From Tectiglobus sp965215755 (GTDB taxonomy: Bacteria > Pseudomonadota > Alphaproteobacteria > Rhizobiales > Hyphomicrobiaceae), in contig OZ244119.1 in assembly GCA_965215755.1 (NCBI GenBank), forward strand, positions 4,588,001-4,652,000: a stretch of 64,000 bases of DNA, read 5' to 3'. Positions 26,988 through 35,200 of this stretch are shown here, piece by piece. The notes beneath the pieces are model-generated. The model was not told the origin of the DNA and made no database searches. It saw only the letters and a list, made by a program, of their open reading frames with translations. The position numbers and the translations under genes were made by a program. Each line of letters begins with the position of its first letter. The first letter of the stretch is position 1.

Positions 26988-28439
26988 TCAGGCCAGCCTG
27001 GCAACATGGAGTTCGGGCTGACGGTCGGCCCAGGGCATTGCCCTCTCAAGGGCTGAAGCCAATTGCAAGACAACATGATCTTGTGCAGGTGGCGCGGCCA
27101 GTTGAATGCCGATGGGAAGCCCAGTGGAGTGCATTGCTAAAGGCAGAGATATCGCAGGCGTACCCATGATGTTGTGTGGGATCGTGAACTGTACCGGCTC
27201 CCGGTAAATCTGATCGGCGACATTCTCGGCAGACACATTTGGCAGTGACAGTCCGAATTTGCCCCAAGGCTCCGCAACGCGCGACGTGGTTGGCGACAAC
27301 CAGATATCGTGACTTTCCCAGAACGATGACAATTTGCGGCGCGCAATGTTCAAGTCGCTCCAAGTTTTCAGGAACTGCTTGGCCGTGATTGTCTTGGCAT
27401 ATTCATAAAGTGACAGGATGGTAGGTTCGAGTGTATCCGCACTGATCTCGGTGCCGGCCCGACGTGCGAATCCTTCGAGGCGGTCGTCGAACCCGAAGAA
27501 GAACATATCTGTCGTTGCTTTCAACGTCGCAGGGCCACCCATATCGGCGTGGCCAATATCAACCGTGTGCCCCATGTCGGCCAGGGCGCGGCCAGTTTGG
27601 TGGACGGCCGCAATGATCTCCGGATCAACAGCCACACCAGTGAGCTCGTCGAGCACAATACCAATCCGCAAGGGTTCCGATGCTTGTTGCGCCAGCACTG
27701 CATAGTCCTGCGCTGGCTTCGGAATGACGAACGGATCTCCGGGCATAGGGCTGCAGACACAATCAAGAGCGGCGGCTACATCTCGGACGGTCTTGGCTTG
27801 AATGAGGTTGGAGGAATATCCGAAGCCGGCCTCATCCACGACGGGCCCAAGTGATATCCGCCCCCGCGAGGCTTTGAAGCCGACGCCACCGCACCAGCTG
27901 GCCGGAATGCGGATCGAGCCACCGATGTCGGATCCATGCGCGATCGGCACAATGCCGGCGGTGACGGCGGCCTGCGCACCACCGGACGATCCACCAGCCG
28001 AGTAGCCCTGCTTCCACGGATTGGAGCAATTGCCGTACATGGCTGTCTCAGTCGTCGCGGCCATGGAGTATTCCGGCGCGTGAGAGCGACCAAGAATGTT
28101 GAGGCCTGATGCCTTCAGATTATCGGCAAAGTAGGTTCCCTGCTCGACCGTCATGTCCTTACACAAGCGGGAGCCAAACTCGATGCGCCGGCCCTGCTCG
28201 TGACCAAACATATCCTTGATGAGGAATGGCACACCGCGAAACGGGCCGTCGCCTAGTTGGTTTTCATCCAGGTCATCGATCATGTCGTCGTAGACTTCGA
28301 CAACGGAATTGAGTTTCGGATCGATAGTTTCGATGGCGCGCTTCGCCGTTTTGGCCAGCTCTGTTGGTGAGATCTCTTTACGCCGAACGAGATCTGCCAA
28401 GCCGATTGCATCAAAGGCAGCGTATTCGGATAGTTTCAT
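26988..28439 (-). CDS. Amidase (amidase signature family)
   Basis: Hydrolyses an amide bond with the Ser-cisSer-Lys triad. In the 483-residue product these are Lys75 (VPFLIKDMFG), cis-Ser152 in SAGGSSGG and nucleophile Ser175 in GSDIGGSIRIPAS. Full family length with no signal peptide, so it is cytoplasmic. Substrate range is broad in the family (nicotinamide, aryl amides, peptide amides, Glu-tRNA) and cannot be narrowed here. The absence of gatB/gatC neighbours argues against GatA. Confidence 0.88.
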   Translation of the reverse strand: MKLSEYAAFDAIGLADLVRRKEISPTELAKTAKRAIETIDPKLNSVVEVYDDMIDDLDENQLGDGPFRGVPFLIKDMFGHEQGRRIEFGSRLCKDMTVEQGTYFADNLKASGLNILGRSHAPEYSMAATTETAMYGNCSNPWKQGYSAGGSSGGAQAAVTAGIVPIAHGSDIGGSIRIPASWCGGVGFKASRGRISLGPVVDEAGFGYSSNLIQAKTVRDVAAALDCVCSPMPGDPFVIPKPAQDYAVLAQQASEPLRIGIVLDELTGVAVDPEIIAAVHQTGRALADMGHTVDIGHADMGGPATLKATTDMFFFGFDDRLEGFARRAGTEISADTLEPTILSLYEYAKTITAKQFLKTWSDLNIARRKLSSFWESHDIWLSPTTSRVAEPWGKFGLSLPNVSAENVADQIYREPVQFTIPHNIMGTPAISLPLAMHSTGLPIGIQLAAPPAQDHVVLQLASALERAMPWADRQPELHVARLA

Positions 28440-28546
28440 GAGCGTCCCTATCGCTGCAGCCAGGCCACATTGCTGACTGCCATTGTCCGCTCATCAAACG
28501 TCAACAAATGCCAACATGCAAGCTGGAGAAGCCCATATCGGCCGTC

Positions 28547-29035
28547 TTAGGGAATGTAAGCGATCATCCGACCTGCCGTGACCACACACAGCCAGATCGT
28601 GATCGAAAGCAGTGATGTCAGCTTGGCTGCGGCTGGCGCCGCGACACCTTGGTTCCAGCCATCGACACCGGGATAGACCCGCCAATGGAACCAGACCATG
28701 TTGATACCAGCACATGCGATCAGCACCATCTTGAATTGGAACGATGTATTGACGCCGAACGTCGTTGCATCCGACATCAGTAGCAGAATACCGCTGGTAG
28801 CATTGAGCGCGAACCCGATCCAAACCAAGGGCAGCAGATGCCCCGCGAGTTGACGCACCGGCATAGCCTTATGCACGCCGAGCACGCGGAGATCGAACGC
28901 GAGAATTCCGCCGAGCAGAAGTCCCAGCCCCACAACGTGGACTGTCTCCAGAATGGGGTAGGCCCAAGCCCAGGTGCGAATAAAATGAGCCGGCGGCAGA
29001 TCACCGATTAGCTTGAGAAATTCAATGTAGTCCAT
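28547..29035 (-). CDS. Four-helix membrane protein, DUF6644-like
   Basis: About 162 residues with four hydrophobic helices. 'WAYPILETVHVVGLGLLLGG' begins helix 1 to 2, 'HLLPLVWIGFALNATSGILL' is helix 3 and 'LLSITIWLCVVTAGRMIAYI' is the last. Conserved histidines lie in the first and third helices, a pattern also seen in haem-binding membrane proteins. The frame is open to a TTG at 29056 that overlaps the upstream stop codon; ATG 29035 is my choice. Together with the DUF6152 gene it forms a pair seen in other proteobacteria. Function unknown. Confidence 0.65.
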   Translation of the reverse strand: MDYIEFLKLIGDLPPAHFIRTWAWAYPILETVHVVGLGLLLGGILAFDLRVLGVHKAMPVRQLAGHLLPLVWIGFALNATSGILLLMSDATTFGVNTSFQFKMVLIACAGINMVWFHWRVYPGVDGWNQGVAAPAAAKLTSLLSITIWLCVVTAGRMIAYIP

Positions 29036-29052
29036 CGGATCAACGCGGGGGT

Positions 29053-29448
29053 TCAACGCGGGCGCGAGCGGATGTTAATCCAGCCACCGGTGGCGAACTT
29101 GATGGTACTCAGCCCGAGTTCTGCTCCGCCGCTTCTTGCGCGCCACCCAGTGATCATGACTTTCTTGCCGGTCTTCAGCTTGGCTTGTGTCAATCCCCGC
29201 GCGCGCGTCATCTGGATGCTTTCTGTTTCGATGCGCCACTCGCTACTGCCCCCGCCTCTGTTTGGGACGGTGACCGTGAAGAAGATGTGCGGGTTAAAGT
29301 AGCTCACGGACGTAATTGTTCCGCGCAGCCGTACCTTCTTGGCCGGATCATATTTTGTGACGTAGCTGTGGTGGGCTTGGGCGGCCAATCCGACCGTCAT
29401 GGTCAGGATCACCAAGGCACCGACGAAGCGGGCGGCGTAGTTAAGCAT
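29053..29448 (-). CDS. DUF6152 family exported protein
   Basis: 131 residues from ATG 29448. A signal peptide (hydrophobic VGALVILTMTVGLAAQA) is followed by a mature start HHSYVTKYDPAKKVRLRGT and a single OB-like beta barrel with 'SVSYFNPHIFFTVTVPN' and 'KVMITGWRARSGG'. These are hallmarks of the DUF6152 family: HHS, NPH, and a G-x-R/G motif late. It is probably periplasmic. It precedes the DUF6644-like membrane gene with which it likely forms a two-gene unit. A frame open to 29523 has no ribosome site and no signal-like start. Confidence 0.7.
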   Translation of the reverse strand: MLNYAARFVGALVILTMTVGLAAQAHHSYVTKYDPAKKVRLRGTITSVSYFNPHIFFTVTVPNRGGGSSEWRIETESIQMTRARGLTQAKLKTGKKVMITGWRARSGGAELGLSTIKFATGGWINIRSRPR

Positions 29449-29560
29449 CAACGCAAATCCAGTGTTTACTCTACCGAGCGACCCATAGCCCTTGCCAGCT
29501 TCAAAGTGGAGCAGACTTACCATCTATCCAGGCAACTAAGCGCGGCTTGTGTCGTGAATG

Positions 29561-30211
29561 TCACTTTCCCGGGCGCGGGCGGTATCGCGGCAATGTCCAG
29601 CCCCAGATCAGCGCGGCGCTGCGAACAACGACACCAACGCCGAAACCACTCACGATGGACCAATCTCGCGGCACGCCGAAACTGATGCAGATCACAAAAA
29701 CCGCCGCCGCCAAGACAGCCGCAGTGACATAGACCTCACGGCTGAGAATGATCGGGCTCTCTCCTCCCAGCACATCACGAATGATCCCGCCGAATGTGGC
29801 TGTGATGGTCCCCATCGCGACGGCCACGATGGGAGATGCACCGGCGCCCAGCGCGCGTTCCGCGCCAATGACAGCAAATACGGCTAGTCCGATCCCATCC
29901 AACCAAAGCAGAAGGCGTAATCTTGACGCCGGAATATGTGCGGTGAAAAAGAGTATACTGGCCACGATCAGACAGACCACGAGGTACACGGGATTAACCA
30001 CCCAGAAGACCGGGGTCAGCCCGAGCAGGATGTCCCGCAACGTGCCGCCGCCGACCCCCGTCACCGTGGCCAACAACGCAAAACCGACGACATCCATTTC
30101 CTTACGCGAGGCAACCAGAGCGCCTGTGGTTGCAAAGACGATAATGCCCAGCCAATCCAATACAACTGTCACATTGTCGATGGAGATCGTTGTGCCGTAG
30201 ATCGTAATCAT
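29561..30211 (-). CDS. TRIC cation channel family membrane protein
   Basis: The 216-residue product has seven hydrophobic helices in the (3+3)+1 pattern of TRIC/YadS (formerly UPF0126) proteins. The two family glycine motifs are VGGGTLRD in helix 2 (~52-59) and TFGGIIRDVLGGE (~138-150), the internally duplicated GGxxRD elements. Prokaryotic TRIC proteins are trimeric potassium/cation channels in the inner membrane; glycine transport was also proposed for some. Only 39 bases separate it from the alcohol dehydrogenase on the same strand. Confidence 0.88.
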   Translation of the reverse strand: MITIYGTTISIDNVTVVLDWLGIIVFATTGALVASRKEMDVVGFALLATVTGVGGGTLRDILLGLTPVFWVVNPVYLVVCLIVASILFFTAHIPASRLRLLLWLDGIGLAVFAVIGAERALGAGASPIVAVAMGTITATFGGIIRDVLGGESPIILSREVYVTAAVLAAAVFVICISFGVPRDWSIVSGFGVGVVVRSAALIWGWTLPRYRPRPGK

Positions 30212-30250
30212 AAGAAATTCGCAAGGTCAGGCTGTATCCGCGAACCCGGA

Positions 30251-31414
30251 TCAGTATGCGGCACGATAGATCGCCAATGCATCGGACTCACTGACTTCGC
30301 GCGGGTTGTTGACCAGAAGGCGCGTTTGTTTCATTGCGTCGCTTGCCATACCGGCAAGATCACCCTCCCCAATGCCGACCTCGCGCAGGCCAGATTCTAG
30401 CCCAAGACGAATATTGAGTGCGGCAAGCTCTTCGGCAAAGCGCGCAGCCGTGTCCTGGGTTGCATTTCCATCAGCCAGGTGCGGAAAGACATGCGGTGCC
30501 AACTCAGCGTATTCATTCGCGGCTGCCGGAGCATTGAACCGGAGCACATGCGGCAGCACAAGCGCGTTGGACAGACCATGTGGGACATGGAACCGACCAC
30601 CAATCGGATAGGCCAGAGCATGCACGGCTGCGACCGGCGAGTTGGCAAAAGCCTGACCGGCCAGCATGGACCCCAGCAGCATGGCCGCTCGAGCTTCGAT
30701 ATTGCTGCCATCCTGCACTGCCTTCTCAATATTGCCCCCGATCAGCCGCAAGGCTTCGACAGCAAGCGATCGAGACACCGGATTGTTATTGGCTGACCTT
30801 GAGGCATAGGCCTCAATGGCATGAACCATCGCATCAACACCCGTGGCCGCTGTCACATGCGGCGGCAGACCAAGCGTCAACTCCGGATCCAAAATGGCCA
30901 TATCCGGAAGAATGACGGGAGAAACAACGCCGCGCTTTTCGTCATCCTCCACGGTGATGATCGAGATCGGTGTGACTTCCGAGCCCGTCCCGGCCGTTGT
31001 CGGCACGAGCGCCAGCGGCAGCCTTGGCCCCTTCGCATTGCCGATGCCCCAGGCCTCATCAAGATCCTCACCGCTTCCTGCAAGAAGTGCCGCCAGTTTG
31101 GCGACATCCATGGACGAACCACCACCGATCGCCAGCACCCCTGTTGCTTTGTTCGCGCGACAGAACTTGGCAGCGCTCATGATTTGGGCGCGGGGCGGGT
31201 CAGCAACCACCTCATCAAAGACACTGACCGTGACGCCCGCTTTGGTCAGATGCTCGATTGCCGGAGCTACAATGCCTGCTTTGATCAAACCCTTGTCGGT
31301 CACCAGGGCGACACTTTTGCCCAGGAATGCCGCATGTTCCGCAATGTTGGAGGCGCTGCCGGCTGCGAAGACAATCTTGGCCGTGGTATTGAAGTTGAAT
31401 GGCGCTATCGACAT
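30251..31414 (-). CDS. Iron-containing alcohol dehydrogenase
   Basis: Group III Fe-ADH, 387 residues. The NAD-binding motif is IGGGSSMDVAK (96-106). Metal ligands are Asp194 and His198 in GVDAMVHAIEAY, His265 in AVHALAYP and His279 in HVPHG. All four ligands are present, so it should be an active metal-dependent dehydrogenase of a primary or related alcohol/aldehyde. The substrate is not predictable. The start at ATG 31414 is supported by the domain beginning. A 335-base leader follows to the hydrolase gene and holds an unusual hairpin and a repeat motif. Confidence 0.9.
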   Translation of the reverse strand: MSIAPFNFNTTAKIVFAAGSASNIAEHAAFLGKSVALVTDKGLIKAGIVAPAIEHLTKAGVTVSVFDEVVADPPRAQIMSAAKFCRANKATGVLAIGGGSSMDVAKLAALLAGSGEDLDEAWGIGNAKGPRLPLALVPTTAGTGSEVTPISIITVEDDEKRGVVSPVILPDMAILDPELTLGLPPHVTAATGVDAMVHAIEAYASRSANNNPVSRSLAVEALRLIGGNIEKAVQDGSNIEARAAMLLGSMLAGQAFANSPVAAVHALAYPIGGRFHVPHGLSNALVLPHVLRFNAPAAANEYAELAPHVFPHLADGNATQDTAARFAEELAALNIRLGLESGLREVGIGEGDLAGMASDAMKQTRLLVNNPREVSESDALAIYRAAY

Positions 31415-31517
31415 TGCGGGTCACTTAGCCTCGTGTGGTGGATCTTGTTATGCACTTGCCTATCGCTGTCGGAACTGTGGAGCAAGTCTGGAGTGTTTCA
31501 GGTTTAGCTCAAACCAT

Positions 31518-31579
31518 CCCACGCCCCCGCCCGGCCGCCCATTCGATCGTGGTTTTGGGCGGTCGGGCGGGGGCGTGGG
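31518..31579. repeat. Near-perfect 24-bp GC-rich inverted repeat
   Basis: The arms 31518-31541 and 31556-31579 are reverse complements over 24 bases with one mismatch, which is a G-U pair in RNA. They enclose a 14-base loop. The arm reads CCCACGCCCCCGCCCGGCCG and continues CCCA. There is no U-run on either side, so it is not a typical intrinsic terminator. A REP-like palindrome, mRNA 3' stabiliser for the hydrolase transcript or replication/recombination element are possible. Confidence 0.8.
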
Positions 31580-31613
31580 CAGGTGATGCGATTCCGGCTT
31601 GCCCGGAAATGAA

Positions 31614-31638
31614 CTAGTGTGGCGTCCGATGCGCTACA
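31614..31638. promoter_or_regulatory. Dispersed motif copy 1 (CTAGTGT + CGTCCGATGCGC + TACA)
   Basis: CTAGTGT (31614-31620) is directly followed by GGCGTCCGATGCGCTACA. The 21-base stretch from 31622 matches, with three differences, the reverse complement of the palindrome upstream of the phytanoyl dioxygenase at 58.66 kb. It sits about 200 bases upstream of the Fe-ADH start. It could be a shared regulator site or a short dispersed repeat. Confidence 0.35.
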
Positions 31639-31749
31639 TGAGGTGTGAACTCGCGGAATGTTGTCCATTCGGCCCGACCGAGTGAAACTGATGTTGCCAA
31701 CAAACAGTGATCCTCCTGAGAACCGAATAAACGTCCTGAAAGTTTACAC

Positions 31750-32385
31750 CTAGACCTCGTTTCGCCCGCGCACCTTATCGAAGTACTCGATCACGTCGTC
31801 ACGCTGTTTGACATCGGCATAGCGACGCCCAACGTCGAGCAGGTTGGCTTCATGGCTTTCTGCCTGCGGGTCACCACAACAATCATCAACAACGATGGTG
31901 TTATAACCGTAGCTAAATGCATCGATCGTCGTTGCGCGAATGCATCCGGACGTGACACACCCGGTGATGATCGTCGTATCGACTTTATGCTTTGTCAGAA
32001 ATGGAATGATCGGCGTTTGAAAGAACATCGATGGGGCGCACTTCAGGAACGTGAAATCATAGTCTTTGTCCAGGAGAACCGGGTCGACGTCCAAAGCTTC
32101 GCTGCCGATGTAAAACTCGCTATGCAGCGCATCGACTTTCCAGTGTTGAATATCCTTTTTCGATTGCCAACCGACTGTACAGCTTGCCACCGGGATGTTC
32201 GAGCGTCGTGCTGCTTCCAGCAACTTCACCGTCCTGTCGCGAGCCGCGTGAATACGCTCACTCTTGCCCATGGTGAACGCCGGATCGGTAAAGCCACGTT
32301 GAAAATCAACCACGAGAACGGCTGGACGTTCGCCATATCCAACATCTCGCGCACCATAAGTGGCAGATTGAAATGCATCTTGCAT
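31750..32385 (-). CDS. Isochorismatase-fold cysteine hydrolase
   Basis: 211 residues from ATG 32385, which is preceded by GAGAGG; the longer frame to 32493 has no ribosome site and overlaps the divergent gene. The catalytic triad of cysteine hydrolases is complete: Asp28 (LVVDFQRGF), Lys115 (FTFLKCAPS) and Cys148 in the loop TGCVTSGCIR with the cis-peptide Val-Thr. It most resembles N-carbamoylsarcosine amidohydrolase/ureidoacrylate hydrolase types, so C-N hydrolysis of a carbamoyl- or amide-type small molecule is likely. It is divergent from the CoA-transferase gene, with 86 bases between starts. Confidence 0.88.
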   Translation of the reverse strand: MQDAFQSATYGARDVGYGERPAVLVVDFQRGFTDPAFTMGKSERIHAARDRTVKLLEAARRSNIPVASCTVGWQSKKDIQHWKVDALHSEFYIGSEALDVDPVLLDKDYDFTFLKCAPSMFFQTPIIPFLTKHKVDTTIITGCVTSGCIRATTIDAFSYGYNTIVVDDCCGDPQAESHEANLLDVGRRYADVKQRDDVIEYFDKVRGRNEV

Positions 32386-32471
32386 GATCGCGACCTCTCG
32401 GCTTGAGTAACACTTATAAAGAAGAACGCCATATGGCTGCGTTTCAGCTAGCCGGCTTGGGAGGATGAACA

Positions 32472-33692
32472 ATGACTGAAACGAGTTCCGCAACGAATGT
32501 CAAACCACTCGATGGTGTAAGGGTAATCGATGTTGCGACGTTCCTCGCCGGACCGTTCTGCTCAACCCAACTGGCTGAGTTCGGCGCCGACGTCATCAAG
32601 ATAGAACTTCCAGGCGACGGCGATCCACTGCGCCGGTTCGGGACAATCACAGAGTGTGGTGACTCGCTTCCCTGGCTATCTGAGTCACGCAACAAGAAGT
32701 CTCTGACGCTCGATCTGCGCAAGCCGGAAGGTGCCGACATTCTCAAGCAGCTTTGCCGCGAAGCAGACATTCTCGTCGAAAACTTCCAGCCCGGCACCTT
32801 GGAGAAATGGGATCTTGGCTGGGACGTCATGCATGCCAACAATCCGCAAATGGTTATGGTGCGGATTTCTGGTTTCGGTCAAACAGGACCGTACGGCCCG
32901 CGCCCTGGTTTTGGGCGCATTGGGAATGCCTTTGGTGGTCTTTCATACTTGGCAGGTTATCCAGATCGCCCTCCCGTGACACCCGGATCGGCGACAATCC
33001 CCGACTATATGGCTGGTCTCTACGGTGCCCTCGGTGCGCTCATGGCTCTGAAGGCCCGCGATAAGACGGGCAAGGGCCAATACGTCGACATCGGGTTGTA
33101 TGAGCCAATTTTCCGCATCCTCGATGAGCTTGCGCCCTCCTATCACTACAAGAATTACGTCCGCGAACGCATGGGGCCTGGCACAGTCAACGTCGTCCCC
33201 CACAGCCATTATCCGACCAAAGACGGTCGCTGGATTGCGATTGCTTGCACATCAGACAAGATTTTTGCGCGACTGGCAGAGGCTATGCAGCAGCCGGAAC
33301 TGGCCAACGATGACAAATGGGGGCGGATCGCAAAACGAGATGCGGAGCGCGATGATGTCGATGCCGCCGTCGGCGCCTGGACGGCGCAGTATGACCGCGG
33401 CGAGCTAATTGGCATCTGCGATACATATCAGGTGCCATGTGGTCCCGTCTCATCCATTGCGGAGATTTTCGAGGACGAACATTACAAGGCGCGCGAGAAT
33501 ATCACCTATGTGAAAGATGAGCGGATTGGCGAGCTGGCAGTGGCCAACGTTTGTCCACGCATGAGTGACACACCCGGCAGTATCGATTGGCTTGGGCCCG
33601 AGGTTGGTGCCCACACCGATGAGATCCTGCATGAGCGGCTTGGATTGACTGAAGCGGCGATCGAAGCTCTGCGTGCCAAGGGGATTGTTTGA
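32472..33692 (+). CDS. Family III CoA-transferase (CaiB/BaiF), atypical active site
   Basis: The 406-residue product begins 'PLDGVRVIDVATFLAGPFCS' and has 'FGADVIKIELPGDGDPLRR' near 40 and 'NKKSLTLDLRKPEGADILKQ' near 75, the Frc/CaiB interlocked-dimer signature. The family's catalytic aspartate normally occurs in a G-[FY]-D segment ahead of a 'QAMSG'-type helix. Here the segment is 'RPGFGRIGNAFGGLSYLAG' (~139-157), with Gly at that place. The ribosome site GGGAGG precedes the ATG. It is followed after three bases by a CitE-like lyase, the usual pairing for acyl-CoA activation and cleavage (citramalate, malate, itaconate type). Confidence 0.88.
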   Translation: MTETSSATNVKPLDGVRVIDVATFLAGPFCSTQLAEFGADVIKIELPGDGDPLRRFGTITECGDSLPWLSESRNKKSLTLDLRKPEGADILKQLCREADILVENFQPGTLEKWDLGWDVMHANNPQMVMVRISGFGQTGPYGPRPGFGRIGNAFGGLSYLAGYPDRPPVTPGSATIPDYMAGLYGALGALMALKARDKTGKGQYVDIGLYEPIFRILDELAPSYHYKNYVRERMGPGTVNVVPHSHYPTKDGRWIAIACTSDKIFARLAEAMQQPELANDDKWGRIAKRDAERDDVDAAVGAWTAQYDRGELIGICDTYQVPCGPVSSIAEIFEDEHYKARENITYVKDERIGELAVANVCPRMSDTPGSIDWLGPEVGAHTDEILHERLGLTEAAIEALRAKGIV

Positions 33693-33695
33693 TCA

Positions 33696-34595
33696 ATGGT
33701 TGAACCCGAGAAACCACCTAAGTTGCGCAGAACGATGATGCTCACGCCAGGCAATCGGGCGGAGCGCCTGGCAAAGGCTACGCAGCTTGATATCGATGCT
33801 GCCGTGTTCGACCTTGAGGACGGTGTTGGCCCTGAGCAAAAAGCTGAGGCGCGCGAGGTTATCAATCAACAGTTGGCAACACTCGACTTTGGGCATCGCG
33901 AGCGTTTGGTTCGCATCAACGCTGTTGGGACGGATGACTTTCACCGCGACATGAAGGAGGTATCCTTTGCCAATGTTGACGCGGTCTTTGTCCCGAAGGT
34001 CGAGACAGTCCAGCAAATGGCTGTACTTGATGACGCGCTAACAGCTGTTGAAATGACGCTCGGAGAGGGCCGGCGGCTCGACGTTGTCGCAACGATTGAG
34101 ACACCACGTGGAATGCTCAATGCGCTGGCGATTGCCGATGCGAGTGAACGAACCAGTGCCTTGTTCTTCGGATCTGGCGACTACTCAGCTGCGACGGGCG
34201 CGGCTGTGACCGAGGCGGCGCTCGCCTTCCCCCGTTCTACGCTCGTCGCAGCTGCCTCTGCGGCCGGCTTGCAAGCCATCGATGCAGCCTACTTTGTGGC
34301 TGTAAAAGATGCCGATGCGACACGGAACGATGCGTTGCTTGCCAAAGACCTGGGCTTTGTCGGCAAGGTCATCTTTCACCCGAACCAAATTGCCGTCTGC
34401 AACGAGATATTTTCGCCAACTCCGGCCGAGATTGAGCGGGCGCGTAAAATTGTCGACGCGCATGCTGCGGCTGCCGCCGAGGGGAAAGGCGTTGCTTATG
34501 TTGATGGAGAGTTTCTCGCGATTGATATCGTCCTCATGGCCCAGCGGGTCTTGGCAAAGGCAGAGCTTATCAGCACAATGAAATCAGCGACGTAG
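33696..34595 (+). CDS. HpcH/HpaI-CitE-like acyl-CoA lyase
   Basis: The 299-residue product has the CitE fold: 'MLTPGNRAERLAKA' at the start, VFDLEDGV (38-44), Arg73 in LVRINAV, the metal ligand Glu in ATIETPRGMLN (~138) and Asp in FFGSGDYSA (~161). 'GKVIFHPNQI' near residue 228 is the dimer-contributed motif typical of malyl-CoA, citramalyl-CoA and citryl-CoA lyases/thioesterases. With the CoA-transferase three bases upstream it probably cleaves or hydrolyses a beta-hydroxyacyl-CoA (for example citramalyl- or malyl-CoA). The exact substrate is inferred only. Confidence 0.88.
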   Translation: MVEPEKPPKLRRTMMLTPGNRAERLAKATQLDIDAAVFDLEDGVGPEQKAEAREVINQQLATLDFGHRERLVRINAVGTDDFHRDMKEVSFANVDAVFVPKVETVQQMAVLDDALTAVEMTLGEGRRLDVVATIETPRGMLNALAIADASERTSALFFGSGDYSAATGAAVTEAALAFPRSTLVAAASAAGLQAIDAAYFVAVKDADATRNDALLAKDLGFVGKVIFHPNQIAVCNEIFSPTPAEIERARKIVDAHAAAAAEGKGVAYVDGEFLAIDIVLMAQRVLAKAELISTMKSAT

Positions 34596-34660
34596 GAGAC
34601 CGCTCCGATGGGAACGCATTGGCCTCAAAGCTGGAAGAAAATGTGCACACTGAGACAACC

Positions 34661-35173
34661 ATGAATTCAGGCTCCATCGAAGTTATCCAGGGTGACATTA
34701 CGCGGATTGTGGCGGATGCCATCGTGAATGCTGCCAACGAAGGTTTAGCGCAAGGCGGCGGCGTGTGCGGTGCGATATTCAAGGCAGCTGGTTCAATCCA
34801 ACTAACCGAAGCTTGTCAGAAACTCGGCTCCTGCCCAACGGGCGACGCGGTGATCACACCAGCTTTTGGGATTGCGACGGCCGATTACATTATCCACGCT
34901 GTCGGACCGGTCTACGCACGCTACAGTTCTGATGAAGCGCGTGCGTTGCTGCGATCGGCATATCAGTCCGCGATTAACGTTGGCTTGGAGAATGGCTGCC
35001 AAAGTATTGCATTCCCTGCTATCAGCACCGGCATCTATGGCTATCCGCTTGATGAGGCCTGCACGGAGGCAGTTGCTGTCTGCCGCCTGGCTGCAACAGA
35101 AAGAGCGGTACATATCAAACTGGTTGCGTTCGATGAACAAACCGCCGCGTGCTTGAAGCTCCACCTTGGCTAA
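34661..35173 (+). CDS. Macro domain protein (ADP-ribose binding, MacroD/YmdB-like)
   Basis: About 170 residues forming one macro domain: IEVIQGDIT at the start, 'DAIVNAANEGLAQGGGVCGA' (~17-36), 'VGPVYARYSSDEARALLRSA' and 'SIAFPAISTGIYGYPLDEA'. Macro domains bind ADP-ribose and often remove it from proteins or from O-acetyl-ADP-ribose. YmdB-type enzymes have Asp in GGGVDGAIH; here the segment is GGGVCGAIF, so those two catalytic residues are replaced. An in-frame GTG at 34643 with GGAAG in front is an alternative start. It follows the CitE-like gene on the same strand. Confidence 0.88.
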   Translation: MNSGSIEVIQGDITRIVADAIVNAANEGLAQGGGVCGAIFKAAGSIQLTEACQKLGSCPTGDAVITPAFGIATADYIIHAVGPVYARYSSDEARALLRSAYQSAINVGLENGCQSIAFPAISTGIYGYPLDEACTEAVAVCRLAATERAVHIKLVAFDEQTAACLKLHLG

Positions 35174-35200
35174 CGCAGTTATTCGGAACGTCTTCTCCCC

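Larger units (their letters stand above)
31415..31749. other. 335-base non-coding region with a strong hairpin and a dispersed motif
   Basis: It lies downstream of the cysteine hydrolase and upstream of the Fe-ADH, both on the minus strand. It contains a small inverted repeat GGTTT/AAACC (31501-31515), a 24-bp GC-rich hairpin (31518-31579) and CTAGTGT followed by the dispersed motif CGTCCGATGCGC (31614-31638). I see no ORF with protein character. Confidence 0.55.
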
